64,000 nt of DNA, from positions 1-64,000 of the forward strand of contig CASFRV010000004.1 in NCBI GenBank assembly GCA_949297215.1, given 5' to 3'. This DNA is from an uncultured Bacteroidales bacterium (GTDB lineage Bacteria > Bacteroidota > Bacteroidia > Bacteroidales > Bacteroidaceae). Under the pieces are notes generated by a model. It was not told where the DNA came from. It did no database searches and saw only the letters and a list, made by a program, of their open reading frames with translations. Position 1 is the stretch's first letter. Each line of letters begins with the position of its first letter. Below, one piece after another: positions 50,193 through 60,400 of this stretch. Position numbers and translations under genes: made by a program.

Positions 50193-50684
50193 ATGGACTC
50201 TCACGACCCCCAACGCAAAGTAGCCATCTTCCCGGGCTCGTTCGACCCCTTCACCGTGGGCCACGCCAGCATCGTGGAGCGCGGCCTGCCCCTGTTCGAC
50301 GAAATAGTCATCGGCGTGGGCATCAACGAAAACAAACGCGCCCTGTACAGCAGCGACCGCCGCGTCGAGGCCATCAGCCGCCTCTATGCCCACGAGCCCC
50401 GCGTGCGCGTCGAGGCCTACGACGACCTCACCGTCGACTTTGCCCGCCGCTGCGGCGCCAGCTTCATCCTGCGCGGCCTGCGCTCGGTCAAGGACTTCGA
50501 GTATGAGCGCGACATCGCCAACATGAACCACCGCCTCACGGGCATTGAGACGGTGCTACTCTTCACCGAGCCCCACTATTCGAGCATCTCGTCGAGCGTC
50601 GTGCGCGAGCTCATCGCCTTTGGCAAGGACGTGCGCGACTTCCTGCCCGCACCCCGCCCCGAGGCCGGCGCCGACGCGCGCTGA
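50193..50684 (+). CDS. coaD: Phosphopantetheine adenylyltransferase
   Basis: 163 residues. Nucleotidyltransferase catalysing 4'-phosphopantetheine plus ATP to dephospho-CoA, the penultimate CoA step. FPGSFDPFTVGHASIVERGL (about 13-32) has the HxGH-class nucleotide site (here TVGH), FILRGLRSVKDFEYERDIANMN binds pantetheine, and SISSSVVRELIAFGKDV is the ISSxxxR block. The parE-coaD gene order is familiar from other Bacteroidales. Confidence 0.95.
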   Translation: MDSHDPQRKVAIFPGSFDPFTVGHASIVERGLPLFDEIVIGVGINENKRALYSSDRRVEAISRLYAHEPRVRVEAYDDLTVDFARRCGASFILRGLRSVKDFEYERDIANMNHRLTGIETVLLFTEPHYSSISSSVVRELIAFGKDVRDFLPAPRPEAGADAR

Positions 50685-50752
50685 CGGCAGCGGACTCGCG
50701 CGCACGCGTATATATATAATGTGTCACACCCCTTTTTACCCCTTATACTGAT

Positions 50753-52543
50753 TTGAAAACGTTTGAAGAACTTGGCGTCTCGGAGGAAATCCGCCGCGCC
50801 ATCAGCGAAATGGGCTACGAAAACCCCATGCCCGTACAAGAAGAAGTGATCCCCTACCTCCTGGGCACGGGCAACGACGTCATCGCCCTGGCACAGACGG
50901 GTACGGGCAAGACGGCCGCCTACGGCCTGCCCGTGCTCCAAAAAGTCGACCCCGCCGACCGCCGCACGCAGGCCGTCATCCTGAGCCCCACACGCGAGCT
51001 CTGCCTGCAAATTGCCGGCGACCTGAAAGACTATTCGCGATACATTGACGGCCTGCACGTGCTGGCCGTCTACGGCGGCTCAAGCATCGAGAGCCAGATA
51101 CGCACCCTGCGCAAGGGGGCCCAGGTCATCGTGGCCACCCCGGGACGCCTCATCGACCTCATGAAGCGCGGCGTGGCCAAGCTCGACGCCGTCGAAAACG
51201 TCGTGCTCGACGAAGCCGACGAAATGCTCAACATGGGCTTCACCGACAGCATCGACGCCATCCTGGCGGGCGTGCCCGAAGAGCGCAATACGCTCCTCTT
51301 CTCGGCCACCATGAGCAAAGACATCGAGCGCATCGCCAAAAACTATCTGCACGACTACAAGGAGATAGTCGTCGGCTCGCGCAACGAGGGCGCCGAGAAC
51401 GTCAACCACATCTACTACCTGGTGCACGCCAAAGACAAGTATCTCGCCCTGAAACGCCTCGTCGACTACTATCCCAAAATCTACGCCATCATTTTCTGTC
51501 GCACCCGCCTCGAAACGCAAGAGGTGGCCGACCTCCTCATACGCGACGGCTACAACGCCGACTCGCTCCACGGCGACCTCTCGCAGGCCCAGCGCGACCT
51601 GACGATGCAGAAGTTCCGCCAGCACCGCCTGCAACTGCTCGTGGCCACCGACGTGGCCGCACGCGGACTGGACGTCGAGGACCTCACGCACGTCATCAAC
51701 TACGGCCTGCCCGACGACGTCGAAAACTACACCCACCGCAGCGGGCGCACCGGGCGCGCGGGCAAGCGCGGCACGAGCCTCAGCATCATCCACCTACGCG
51801 AGAAGGGCAAGGTGCGCGTCATCGAAAAGGTCATCGGCAAGAAGTTTGAGGCCGGGCAGCTCCCCGAACCCAAAGAGATATGCACCAAGCAGCTCTACCA
51901 CGTCATCGACCAGCTCGAACGCACGGCGGTCGACGACGCACAGATAGCCCCCTTCCTGCCCGAGGTGTACCGCAAGCTCGAATGGCTCACCAAGGAAGAC
52001 CTCATCAAGCGCGTCGTGAGCCGCGAGTTCGGACGCTTCCTGCAATACTACGCCAACGCACCCGAAATTGAGGTGCCCGCCGACCGCTCGCGCCAGCGCG
52101 ACAAGGAGCGCCGCCCCGCACGCGAGCCGCGCAGCGGCGAGGCCCGTCCGCGCACCGAGCGCAACCGTGCCGACCGCACACCCGAGGAGGGCTACACGCG
52201 CCTCTTCATCAACCTGGGCAAGCGCGACAACTTCTACGCCCGCGAAATCATCAACCTCGTCAACCGCTACGTCAAGGGACAGGTGGAGATAGGCCGCATC
52301 GACCTGACCACCAACTGCTCTTTCTTCGAGGTGCCCAGCGAATATGCCGAGACCGTCATGCACAAGATGGCCCGCGCCAAGGTGGGCGAGCGACGCGTCG
52401 TTGTCGACTGGGCCGACCGCGAGCCGCGCGACGCCGCACGGCGCCCCCGCCGCCCGCGCGCCGAGGCCGACGCGGCCGGCAGCAAGGGCAAGAAGGCGAA
52501 AACGTATAAGAAAGACGACTGGAAACAGTTTTTCGAAAGCTGA
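50753..52543 (+). CDS. DEAD-box RNA helicase, DeaD/CsdA type
   Basis: 596 residues starting at TTG 50753; no in-frame ATG or GTG lies between the previous stop and this codon, and KTFEELGVSEEIRRAI is the expected N-terminus. Helicase motifs: the Q motif (MPVQEEVIP), AQTGTGKT (about 46-53), PTRELCLQIA, DEAD (from residue 153), SAT, FCRTRLETQEVADLL, and HRSGRTGRAGK. A basic, disordered linker (about 445-480) precedes a C-terminal DbpA-type RNA-binding domain (about 480-560; TRLFINLGKRDNFYAREIINLVNRYV) and a Lys-rich end. It probably acts in ribosome assembly or cold adaptation. Confidence 0.92.
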   Translation: MKTFEELGVSEEIRRAISEMGYENPMPVQEEVIPYLLGTGNDVIALAQTGTGKTAAYGLPVLQKVDPADRRTQAVILSPTRELCLQIAGDLKDYSRYIDGLHVLAVYGGSSIESQIRTLRKGAQVIVATPGRLIDLMKRGVAKLDAVENVVLDEADEMLNMGFTDSIDAILAGVPEERNTLLFSATMSKDIERIAKNYLHDYKEIVVGSRNEGAENVNHIYYLVHAKDKYLALKRLVDYYPKIYAIIFCRTRLETQEVADLLIRDGYNADSLHGDLSQAQRDLTMQKFRQHRLQLLVATDVAARGLDVEDLTHVINYGLPDDVENYTHRSGRTGRAGKRGTSLSIIHLREKGKVRVIEKVIGKKFEAGQLPEPKEICTKQLYHVIDQLERTAVDDAQIAPFLPEVYRKLEWLTKEDLIKRVVSREFGRFLQYYANAPEIEVPADRSRQRDKERRPAREPRSGEARPRTERNRADRTPEEGYTRLFINLGKRDNFYAREIINLVNRYVKGQVEIGRIDLTTNCSFFEVPSEYAETVMHKMARAKVGERRVVVDWADREPRDAARRPRRPRAEADAAGSKGKKAKTYKKDDWKQFFES

Positions 52544-52578
52544 CAGCGCCAACCACACCTTATATATATAGCACCATC

Positions 52579-53259
52579 ATGACCCGAACGCTACGCACCG
52601 CGCTGCTCGCCGCCACGCTCTGGGCGGCAGCCGCCACGCTGCCCGCCCAGAACCTGCTGCTCAGGCTCGGCGGCGGACTGGCCTCGCAGGGCACCGACGC
52701 ACGCCCCGTGGGCGCCTTCCAGATAGGCGTGGGCTACGAATACGAGTTCGACCAGCACTGGACGTTCGCCCCCTCGCTCGTGTTCTACGGCAAGGGGTGG
52801 AAGGAGAAAGACCGCCTCGTGCCCGTGCTCGACGACAACGGAGCGCCCGTGACCGGCGACGACGGCGAGCCCGCCCAAAGCATCATGGACCGCTCGGCCA
52901 CGGCCAACTATCTGGCCCTACCCCTCGCGTTCAACTACTACCTGCGCACGGGCACGAGCGGCTACGTGGTCTTCACGGCCGGCCCCTACGTGGCCTGCGG
53001 TCTGGGCGGAAAAATAAAAACGCGCGGCGACGCACGCGAACCCGGCAGCCGCAAGATGTACTACGAGGACAAAACCTTCGACGCCCCCGGCGCACGGCGC
53101 TTCGACGCCGGCATCACCTTCGGCGCGGGCTACCAGTTTCGCGGAGGCATCACCGTGGGCCTGCAAGGCGACTTCTCGCTCACGCCCTTTACCAGCGGGG
53201 GCGGGCGCAACCGCTCGGGCCTCATCACCCTGGCCTACAACTTCGGCTCCCGCCTCTGA
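52579..53259 (+). CDS. Outer-membrane beta-barrel protein (OmpA/porin-like, PorT family)
   Basis: 226 residues with a signal peptide (about 1-24, ending LPAQ). Alternating hydrophobic strands such as FQIGVGYEYEFDQHWTFAPSLVFYGKGW, YLALPLAFNYYLR, YVVFTAGPYVACGLGG, AGITFGAGYQFRGGITVGLQGDFSLTPF and the terminal LITLAYNFGSRL form a small (about 8-strand) barrel of the Bacteroidota outer-membrane type. Ligand and role are unknown. It follows the helicase by 35 bases. Confidence 0.87.
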   Translation: MTRTLRTALLAATLWAAAATLPAQNLLLRLGGGLASQGTDARPVGAFQIGVGYEYEFDQHWTFAPSLVFYGKGWKEKDRLVPVLDDNGAPVTGDDGEPAQSIMDRSATANYLALPLAFNYYLRTGTSGYVVFTAGPYVACGLGGKIKTRGDAREPGSRKMYYEDKTFDAPGARRFDAGITFGAGYQFRGGITVGLQGDFSLTPFTSGGGRNRSGLITLAYNFGSRL

Positions 53260-53288
53260 CGGCCGCACGAAATACCCACATTTAGGTA

Positions 53289-53319
53289 TTGCACACGCGT
53301 GCCGACGGCCCTATCTTTG
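53289..53319 (+). promoter_or_regulatory. Promoter of the orphan RNA unit
   Basis: TTG at 53289-53291, a 20-base spacer, then TATCTTTG at 53312-53319: a full Bacteroidota promoter, 330 bases before the next gene. Confidence 0.65.
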
Positions 53320-53325
53320 CACCTG

Positions 53326-53470
53326 TGAACTTACCACCTCCCGCGCGAGGGAACGGTGCGGAACCCGCAGCGTCGCGACGACAGCCGGGGACGACGAAGT
53401 TAAGTGAGAATTTAAATTGTTATGTCCATGTTCGCAAAAGGCCACCCGCCACAAGCCGGGTGGCCTTTGC
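53326..53470 (+). ncRNA. Candidate small noncoding RNA (about 145 bases)
   Basis: A strong promoter feeds a stretch with no credible gene that ends at a 12-bp hairpin (AAAGGCCACCCG / CGGGTGGCCTTT, 53437-53468). The 5' part can pair GCACC (near the start) with GGTGC around an inner CCTC/GAGG hairpin, and CGTCGCGACG is self-complementary. An A/U-rich linker follows (AGTTAAGTGAGAATTTAAAT). I do not recognise it as SRP RNA, tmRNA, RNase P or a known riboswitch; 6S-like or regulatory RNA remain possible. There is only a weak T tract after the hairpin, so the 3' end is uncertain. An alternative is a long 5' leader of the 53652 gene with an attenuator. Confidence 0.5.
53437..53468 (+). terminator. 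Hairpin ending the orphan unit
   Basis: 12-bp perfect stem AAAGGCCACCCG / CGGGTGGCCTTT with an 8-base loop. The T residues are within the stem, so strength is uncertain. Confidence 0.6.
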
Positions 53471-53582
53471 CATTGTAAGGGCCCGGCCTCCGCCCTTCGC
53501 CACAACGCGCCGCAAAGCTTAAACTTCGTCAAAAACGATGATTTTCCCGGACCGTCCGCATTCTCGGCCCATTATTAATCCC

Positions 53583-53590
53583 TATATTTG
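53583..53590 (+). promoter_or_regulatory. -7 element for the first large secreted paralogue
   Basis: TATATTTG, 62 bases before the ATG at 53652. The -33 position shows only TTC (53561-53563, spacer 19). Confidence 0.5.
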
Positions 53591-53651
53591 TGCGCGATTT
53601 AAATCTACCATCAATCTATAACTTAACTTACAACCAACAAATTCTACTTCA

Positions 53652-56600
53652 ATGAAAAAGTTGCATTACCTCTCAGCGTTCTTGCTGTTGGCAGCAGGGG
53701 CCACGAGTTCGTACGCACAGAAGTGGGTCGTAAACGACGGGGACGAGTACCTCACGTCCATCCCTGTTGGAGTTCCGGTTGCCCTCCACTCGGTCACCGG
53801 CAACGCCTACTTATGCGGAACGGGCAACGGCGTGTCCAACATTACGGACAACTGCGCTTTCGTATTCGAAGATGCCGGCAACGGCACCTATCGTCTGAAG
53901 CAATATGAAACAAATCTGTACTTTGGCGACCAGGAATTGGGCGGCACCTCCGACAGTTCCGACACACCTCCCTCGCAGAACCCGAGCGACTTCACGTGGA
54001 TGACGGAAAATCCCGATGAAGCTTTCACATTCTTCGCCAACAACCCCAATCCAGAAGCCAGCGGCGAAGCAGGGGAAGTTGATTATGAAACAGCAAAGGG
54101 GCTGACAAGCGTCACCTACGAGGCTGAAAACATAACGCGCTACTTCATCTTCACGCGTTCCCCGCTGAAGAGCGACAACGTGGCCACATACCTCGGCTAC
54201 TACAGCGCCAAGCCGTTCCTCTCTCCGTGGGTCGACACGAACCTCTGGACCGTCAGCAAGCTGAGCGAGGCCCCCGCCTTCTCGCAGCTGACGACCGTGT
54301 TGTCGGAGCTCTTCCCCAACAACGTCACGGCCGACAACTACCCCGTGGGCACCAACCCCGGCCAGATCTCGCAGGAGCTCTTCAACGAAGCCTCGGCCCT
54401 CGTGACCGAAGCACGCGGCTACACCTCTTCGACTGACGACGCAACCATCCTCGCCATGATCGAGAAGCTGCGCGCCATGAAGGAGCGCCTGAGCACGGAA
54501 TACAACCCCGTTGTGGCCGGCTACTACTACTTCAAGAACTTCCGCTCCGACAACATCGGCGTCTATGCCGCTGCTAACGGTGTGAAGTGGACAGCTTCGT
54601 ACGACTTCCCCGCTGAACCCGAAGTGGCCGACGCTGCTTACTTGTGGGAGCTCATCGAGGTGGACGGCGGCTTCGCCATCCGCAACTACGCCAACGGCGA
54701 GTATGTGAACGACTTCGCAAGCAACTCCACAATCATTCCGTTCACGGATACGCCCGTGGCTCACAAGTTCACCTACCAGCCCGGTAACGAAATGGGCCGT
54801 GGCGATGTGTTCAACATCTCCGCTGCCGATCACGCAAACGCCGCAACCTGGAACGCCGACCCCAACGGCAACATCGTTTACTGGGGCGCCATTGAGGCAT
54901 CGGGCAACAGCTTCACGCTCCACCGCGTGGACGAGAGCGCCCTCGGCGGCTTGGCCGAACTGGTTGAGCAGAACCGTCTGAACGAAAACCTGACGAGCCT
55001 TTACAACGACGCCTTCTCCCTCTATCTGAGCGGCCGCCGCTTCACGAGCGATGCCACGCCCGACGGCGAATACCTCGCTCCCGGCTTGGCCGAAGACGGC
55101 TCGCTGCTGAGCTCCAACGCTCCTGAAACGACCGAAGGCGAAATTGCCAACGCTGTCGACCTTGACTTCGGTACCTACTTCCACTCTGCTTGGAGCAGCG
55201 ATGCTTCTGTCGAAGCCGAGAACACGCCTCACTACATCCAGGCCAACCTGGCAGAGCCCGTTGAGACGGGTGCCATCACGTTGAAGATGACTCAGCGCTG
55301 GAAGAACGCCAACCAGGCCAACAACGCCCCCTCGGTTGTTGAGATCCAGGCTTCGACCGACGGTTCGACCTTTACGACCGTTCCCGGCTACATCAACACC
55401 ACCGTTAACTACGCTTACAGCGCTACCCACAACGAAGAGACGCGCGAAAACGTGACGGCTCTGCTCAGCGTGGACGGTGTTCCCGCCGGCACCCAGGCCA
55501 TCCGTATGATTGTCAAGGACACGCCTTCGCACGGCAAGAACGGCAAGGGCAACGTGTTCTTCTCGCTCTCCGAGTTCCACGTTTACGCTGCTACGTACAA
55601 CACGGCTTCGCCCTACGAGCAGGTACCTGCCGAGATGCGCGCCGAGTTTGAAAAGCAGCTGGCTGCCGCCGAGGCTGAGCTCACCGCCGAGGCTGCTACG
55701 CAGGCCACCATCGACGCTCTGCAAGCTGCCTACAACAACATCCACGACAACATGCCCGAGCCCTCGATTGCCCGCGAAGCTGTTGAGGATGCCCGCACCT
55801 ATCTCGAAACTGCCCAGGAAGGCGACGGTATCGGCTACTTCCGCGCAGGTGGCAAGGATGCCTTCAAGGCTGCCATCGACGAGCAGGAGGCTCTCATCTC
55901 CGACAACATGACGCTCGATCAGGTGAACTCCGTTGTCAGCGCCATCGACGCTGCCACCGCAGCCTTCGATGCTTACCTCATCCTGCCCGAAGAGGGTACG
56001 CTCTACACGGTTCAGGCCGGAACGAGCACGGCTGCTCTCGCCAACCAGTATCTCTACGCCGTCAACGTGAACACGGCTGCCAAGTGGGGTGGCTACGACT
56101 CGACGCCCGACGACGACCAGGATACGAGCGTTGACCCCGCTACCAACTATGCATACCTCTGGTTCGTTGAGAGCGTGGACGGCACCAACGTAACGCTGCG
56201 CAACCTCGGTACGGGCCTCTACGTGGGCAACCAGAACCAGCGCAACAGCGCCGTGCCCGTCACGATTGAGCCCACCACCGTCACGCTGCGCTATGCACGC
56301 ACGGCCGGCCTGCTCAACGTCGTTGTGGGCGATGGCATGTACCTCAACTCGCAGGAAGGCTCGGGCAACTGGGTAGCCTGGAACGAGGCCAACGGCACCG
56401 ACAACAGCGCCGTTAAGTTCACCGAGTTCACGGGCGACCTCACCACCACCTATGGCGCAACGAGCTTCACCCTCCCCGAAGGCAACGAAGTGCAGCTCCT
56501 CTGCATGCCGTACCAGATCTGGAACGGTACCGAGCAGAGCACGTTCTACACCGTGGCCGGTAAGGTTGGCGAAAACCTCTACTTCAGCCCCATCGAAGAC

Positions 56601-57107
56601 GATTATGTTGAGGCAGGCGTGCCCTTCCTCTACGTTCCCGAGGCTACGCACACGGGCAACACCGACAACTTCAACGTAGCCGAGATTGGCGACGCCGTCA
56701 GCACCATCCCGACCTACGTAACCGAAGGCAAGAGCCTGAACGGTCTCTACGGTACGTTCACGAGCGTCACGCTCGGCTCGAGCTGCGGTACGTTCCACGC
56801 CGGCGACTTCTACGTAACCGACGCCAACATGGCCGACTACATCAAGGGCGTAGCTCCCTACCAGGGCTATCTGGGCGCAGGTATTCCTGAGATCGCCGAA
56901 AGCGAAGTGACGGACGACATGTACGTCGTAGCTGGTGGCGGCAACGTAACGGCCATCGAGAACGTAACGATCCAGAAGAACGAGAAAGTTGACGTCTACA
57001 CCACCTCGGGTGTGCTCGTCCGCAAAAACGTTCTCTTCGGTACGGCCACGAACGGCCTGCCCGCCGGCATCTACATCGTTGGCGGCCAGAAAGTGCTCGT
57101 GAAATAA
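53652..57107 (+). CDS. Large secreted protein with F5/8-type (discoidin) and FIVAR-like domains, paralogue 1
   Basis: 1151 residues. Signal peptide about 1-22 (ending SSYAQ). The N-terminal and middle regions hold repeated Trp/Gly beta-rich modules (GVKWTASYDFPAEPEVADAAYLWELIEVDGGFAIRNYANGEYV). A discoidin-like carbohydrate-binding module follows (about 495-650; FGTYFHSAWSS, LKMTQRWKNANQANN APSVVEIQAS, split here). Next is a FIVAR-like helical region (about 665-780; AEAELTAEAATQATIDALQAAYNNI and ALISDNMTLDQVNSVVSAIDAA), then the C-terminal tail VDVYTTSGVLVRKNV ... GIYIVGGQKVLVK. It probably binds or processes host or dietary glycans at the surface, with no catalytic motif seen. Codons end in T more often than in its neighbours, which may mean high expression. 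Its paralogue is next to it. Confidence 0.85.
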   Translation: MKKLHYLSAFLLLAAGATSSYAQKWVVNDGDEYLTSIPVGVPVALHSVTGNAYLCGTGNGVSNITDNCAFVFEDAGNGTYRLKQYETNLYFGDQELGGTSDSSDTPPSQNPSDFTWMTENPDEAFTFFANNPNPEASGEAGEVDYETAKGLTSVTYEAENITRYFIFTRSPLKSDNVATYLGYYSAKPFLSPWVDTNLWTVSKLSEAPAFSQLTTVLSELFPNNVTADNYPVGTNPGQISQELFNEASALVTEARGYTSSTDDATILAMIEKLRAMKERLSTEYNPVVAGYYYFKNFRSDNIGVYAAANGVKWTASYDFPAEPEVADAAYLWELIEVDGGFAIRNYANGEYVNDFASNSTIIPFTDTPVAHKFTYQPGNEMGRGDVFNISAADHANAATWNADPNGNIVYWGAIEASGNSFTLHRVDESALGGLAELVEQNRLNENLTSLYNDAFSLYLSGRRFTSDATPDGEYLAPGLAEDGSLLSSNAPETTEGEIANAVDLDFGTYFHSAWSSDASVEAENTPHYIQANLAEPVETGAITLKMTQRWKNANQANNAPSVVEIQASTDGSTFTTVPGYINTTVNYAYSATHNEETRENVTALLSVDGVPAGTQAIRMIVKDTPSHGKNGKGNVFFSLSEFHVYAATYNTASPYEQVPAEMRAEFEKQLAAAEAELTAEAATQATIDALQAAYNNIHDNMPEPSIAREAVEDARTYLETAQEGDGIGYFRAGGKDAFKAAIDEQEALISDNMTLDQVNSVVSAIDAATAAFDAYLILPEEGTLYTVQAGTSTAALANQYLYAVNVNTAAKWGGYDSTPDDDQDTSVDPATNYAYLWFVESVDGTNVTLRNLGTGLYVGNQNQRNSAVPVTIEPTTVTLRYARTAGLLNVVVGDGMYLNSQEGSGNWVAWNEANGTDNSAVKFTEFTGDLTTTYGATSFTLPEGNEVQLLCMPYQIWNGTEQSTFYTVAGKVGENLYFSPIEDDYVEAGVPFLYVPEATHTGNTDNFNVAEIGDAVSTIPTYVTEGKSLNGLYGTFTSVTLGSSCGTFHAGDFYVTDANMADYIKGVAPYQGYLGAGIPEIAESEVTDDMYVVAGGGNVTAIENVTIQKNEKVDVYTTSGVLVRKNVLFGTATNGLPAGIYIVGGQKVLVK

Positions 57108-57136
57108 GCCGCACGGCTCACATCCAACCCCTTTCA

Positions 57137-57171
57137 GCGGGGCTGCTCCCACGGGAGCAGCCCCGCTTTTT
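57137..57171 (+). terminator. Strong terminator after paralogue 1
   Basis: 14-bp stem GCGGGGCTGCTCCC / GGGAGCAGCCCCGC with a 2-base spacer, then TTTTT. The rest of 57108-57468 holds the next promoter and no other feature I can name. Confidence 0.92.
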
Positions 57172-57402
57172 GTTGCCCGCCTGCGGGGAAGCACCGGCAT
57201 GGCCCGCCCCTGCGACGGAACAGCCCGCCGCACGCCTATTATAATATTACCGCCATGCGGCCCGCGGCGGAACGCGCCAGTTCAGCTGCACAAAGGGGCC
57301 CGAAATGGGCAAGTGGACTTGACAAACAGAGGGGGAAAAACGCCGAAAACAAGAAATGCAGGGGTTTCGGCCCGAAAACGTCCGTTTTTTCCGCAAAAAC
57401 GC

Positions 57403-57434
57403 TTGGTGCGGCTTTGAAAAAAGCGGTACTTTTG
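57403..57434 (+). promoter_or_regulatory. Promoter of secreted paralogue 2
   Basis: TTG at 57403-57405, a 21-base spacer, then TACTTTTG at 57427-57434, 40 bases before the start. Confidence 0.65.
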
Positions 57435-57474
57435 GAGCGATAAACACTAAGTTTCACACAAAGTCTAAATGCAC

Positions 57475-60400
57475 ATGAAAAAAGTTCACTTATTTCTGTC
57501 GGCATTGGCGCTTTCGCTGATACCGGGAGGAAGCGATCTTTCCGCCCAAGACTACCAGTGGCGGGAAGACAAGCCCGTGAGTACGATCACACCCGGGCAA
57601 CAAGTGGTTCTGCGCAGTGGTCAAGGCACGCAGAGCTTCTTGCAGGGAGGGTCGGTGTCGACTGACGGCAACAACAACAATGCTGTCTACACTTTTGAGG
57701 CAGCCGAACCTCTGGAAGACGGAACGTTGACGTACTACTTGAAGCAAGTCTCTACCGACAAGTACATTGCCAACGGACCCAACAACACTTCTTCAACGCC
57801 GACCTACACGGACGACCTGAACGACGCTTTCCGTTTCACGGCCAAAGCAGCGGTTTACTATACAACAAGCCAGGAGGCCGACCAGAACGACCTCTCCTGC
57901 GCCACCATCACGCCGCTCATCGAAGGTCAGACGGGTTTCATCTTCACGAACGTAAGCTTTTATGAAGGTGAGTCGGTACAGTGGATTTGCCACAACGGCG
58001 GTACGGGTGCCCTCCTGTACATGTACATCGACACGAATCTCTGGTATCTCTACGAAACGGAGAAGGCATCGGGCTACACGCTGTTGCGCAACACCATTAC
58101 GTCGCTCTTCCCCGCCGGCGTAACGGAGGACAACTGGCCCGTGGGCGACGACCCCGGCCACATCAGCGCCGACGTGTTCCAGTCGTTGGTGGACGCTTAC
58201 AGCGAGGCCAACCAGATGACGTCGTCGACGCCCGCCGAGGAATGCAACGCCATGGTTGAACGCCTCAAGCAGGTGTATGAAGAAGCCATGGCAGCCATGA
58301 AGCCCGTCGTGGCAGGCTACTACTACATGACGAACCATCGCGACGCAACGATGGGTGTACATGCAGGTACGAACGCCAACGGCGTGGAAGGCGTGCGCTG
58401 GACCTCGGGCTACGACTTCCCCGAAACGCCCGACATCGACGACGCCGCCTACATCTGGCAGCTCGAAGAGGCCGACGGCGGCTTCACCATCAAGAACTTC
58501 AGCAACGGACGCTACGTTGCCGACCGCAACGACATCTCGGTAATGTTGGAGTTCACCGACGAGCCCGTGGTTCACACCATCGTGCCCCAGACGGCCAACA
58601 ACAAGGGTGCCCGCTTCAACATCCAGGCAGCCGACCATCCCAACATCAACACGTGGAACGCCGACCCGCAGGGGAACATCGTATATTGGGCCGGCAACAA
58701 CGGTCAGGCCGACGGCAACTGCTTCACGCTCTACTCCATCGACGCCGCAGCCTTGGAAGGCATGACCGAAACGGTGCAGCAGAACAACCGCAACACGCAG
58801 CTCACCAAGCTCGTGGAAAACGCCAAGGCCAGCTTGAAGAACGCCCGCGGCTACGCCACCGAAGCTGAAAAGAACAGCGACTACACCGTGCCCGGCCTGG
58901 CCGACGCTGTCGAGTTCCTCTCCACCAACGCTCAGGAGCCCACCGAAGGCGCCATGGCCAACATCGTCGATGCCGACCTGAGCACCTACTTCCACTCCAT
59001 TTGGAGCGCAGGCTGGGCCGAAGGCCACGACGAGAGCGAGGGCAACGCACCCCACTACCTGCAAGTGACGCTGCCGCAGCCCGTTTCGGGCGTAGCCCTG
59101 AAAATGACGAAGCGCTGGAAGAACGCCAACCAGGCCGACAACGCCCCGACGGTTGTCGAAATCCAGGCCTCGACCGACGGCGGCACGAGCTTTGCCACCG
59201 TCCCCGGCTACGAAGAAGCCACCATCAACTACCAGTATCCCGCCACGGTGGCCGAGGAAACGCGCCAGAACGTCACGGGCATCCTCTACGTTGAAGGCCT
59301 GCCCGAGGGCACGAACGCCCTGCGCATGGTTGTGCTCCACACCGTGAGCGACGGCGCCAACAAGATATCGGGTGCCGTGTTCTTCTCGCTCTCCGAGTTC
59401 CGCGTTTACGAGGCAGCCTACGATCCCGAGCTCTCCATCCTTGAAAAGGTGCCGGCCGAGATACGTGAAGCCTTGAACAACGCCATCGCCAAGGCCGAAG
59501 CCGAGCTGGCCGAAGAGAAAGCCACCGACGCCACCATCGCCGAACTGAGCGAGGCTTACGACGCATTCTTGGAGAACCTGCCCGACCCGCAGCGTGCCAA
59601 GGACGCCCTCGAGGCAGCCCGCTCGCTGCTCGAAACAGCCGTTGAGGGCGAAGGCCTCGGCTACTTCACCGCCGGCAGCAAAGCCACGTTCGAAGCAGCC
59701 ATCAACGCCCAGGCCGGCCTCATCAAGGAAGCCATGACGCTCGACGAAGTGGAAAGCGTGACGGCAGCCATCGACGCCGCCACCGAGGAGTTCCTCAACG
59801 CCCTCATCACGCCCGAAGTCAACACGTTCTATGTCATCCGCAGCGCCACGTCGTCCACCGGCAACAACTACATGCTCTATGCCCAGAGCAACAGCGACGC
59901 CCAGAACCCCGTACGCGCCGGAGGCTACAACAGCGAGACGCAGGAAAGCACGGTCAACCCGAGCCAGAACCTCAACTACCTGTGGTACGTCGAGAGCAAG
60001 GAGGGCCGCAACATCACGCTGCGTAACGCCGGTACGGGCCTCTACATGGGCCATCAGGACGGCCTGAGCCAGCCCGTCTACTTCACCACCGAACCCACGC
60101 AGCTGCCCATCCAGTATGCCCGCACCGAGGGCTGCTTCAACATCGTCGTGGGCGCCGATGCCTCGGGTGCAAACATGTATTGCAACCTGCAAGGCGGCAC
60201 GGGCCCGAACATGGTGGGCTGGACGTCGGCCAATGGTAACGACAACAGCGCCCTCAAGTTCGAGGCTACGTCGTTCGACTTCTACGGCATGAACGAACAT
60301 GCCATCGACGGCAACGATGCCCAGATCATGTGCCTGCCCTACTCGATCTACGGCTACAACGACAATGCTGCCTTCTACGACATCGCCGGCTCCAGCACCG

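Noticed and set aside
53422-53478. 18-codon frame MSMFAKGHPPQAGWPLPL running through the terminal hairpin of the orphan RNA
   Set aside because: A leader peptide overlapping a terminator would be interesting, but there is no ribosome-binding context, no regulated gene directly after it and no codon bias towards one amino acid.
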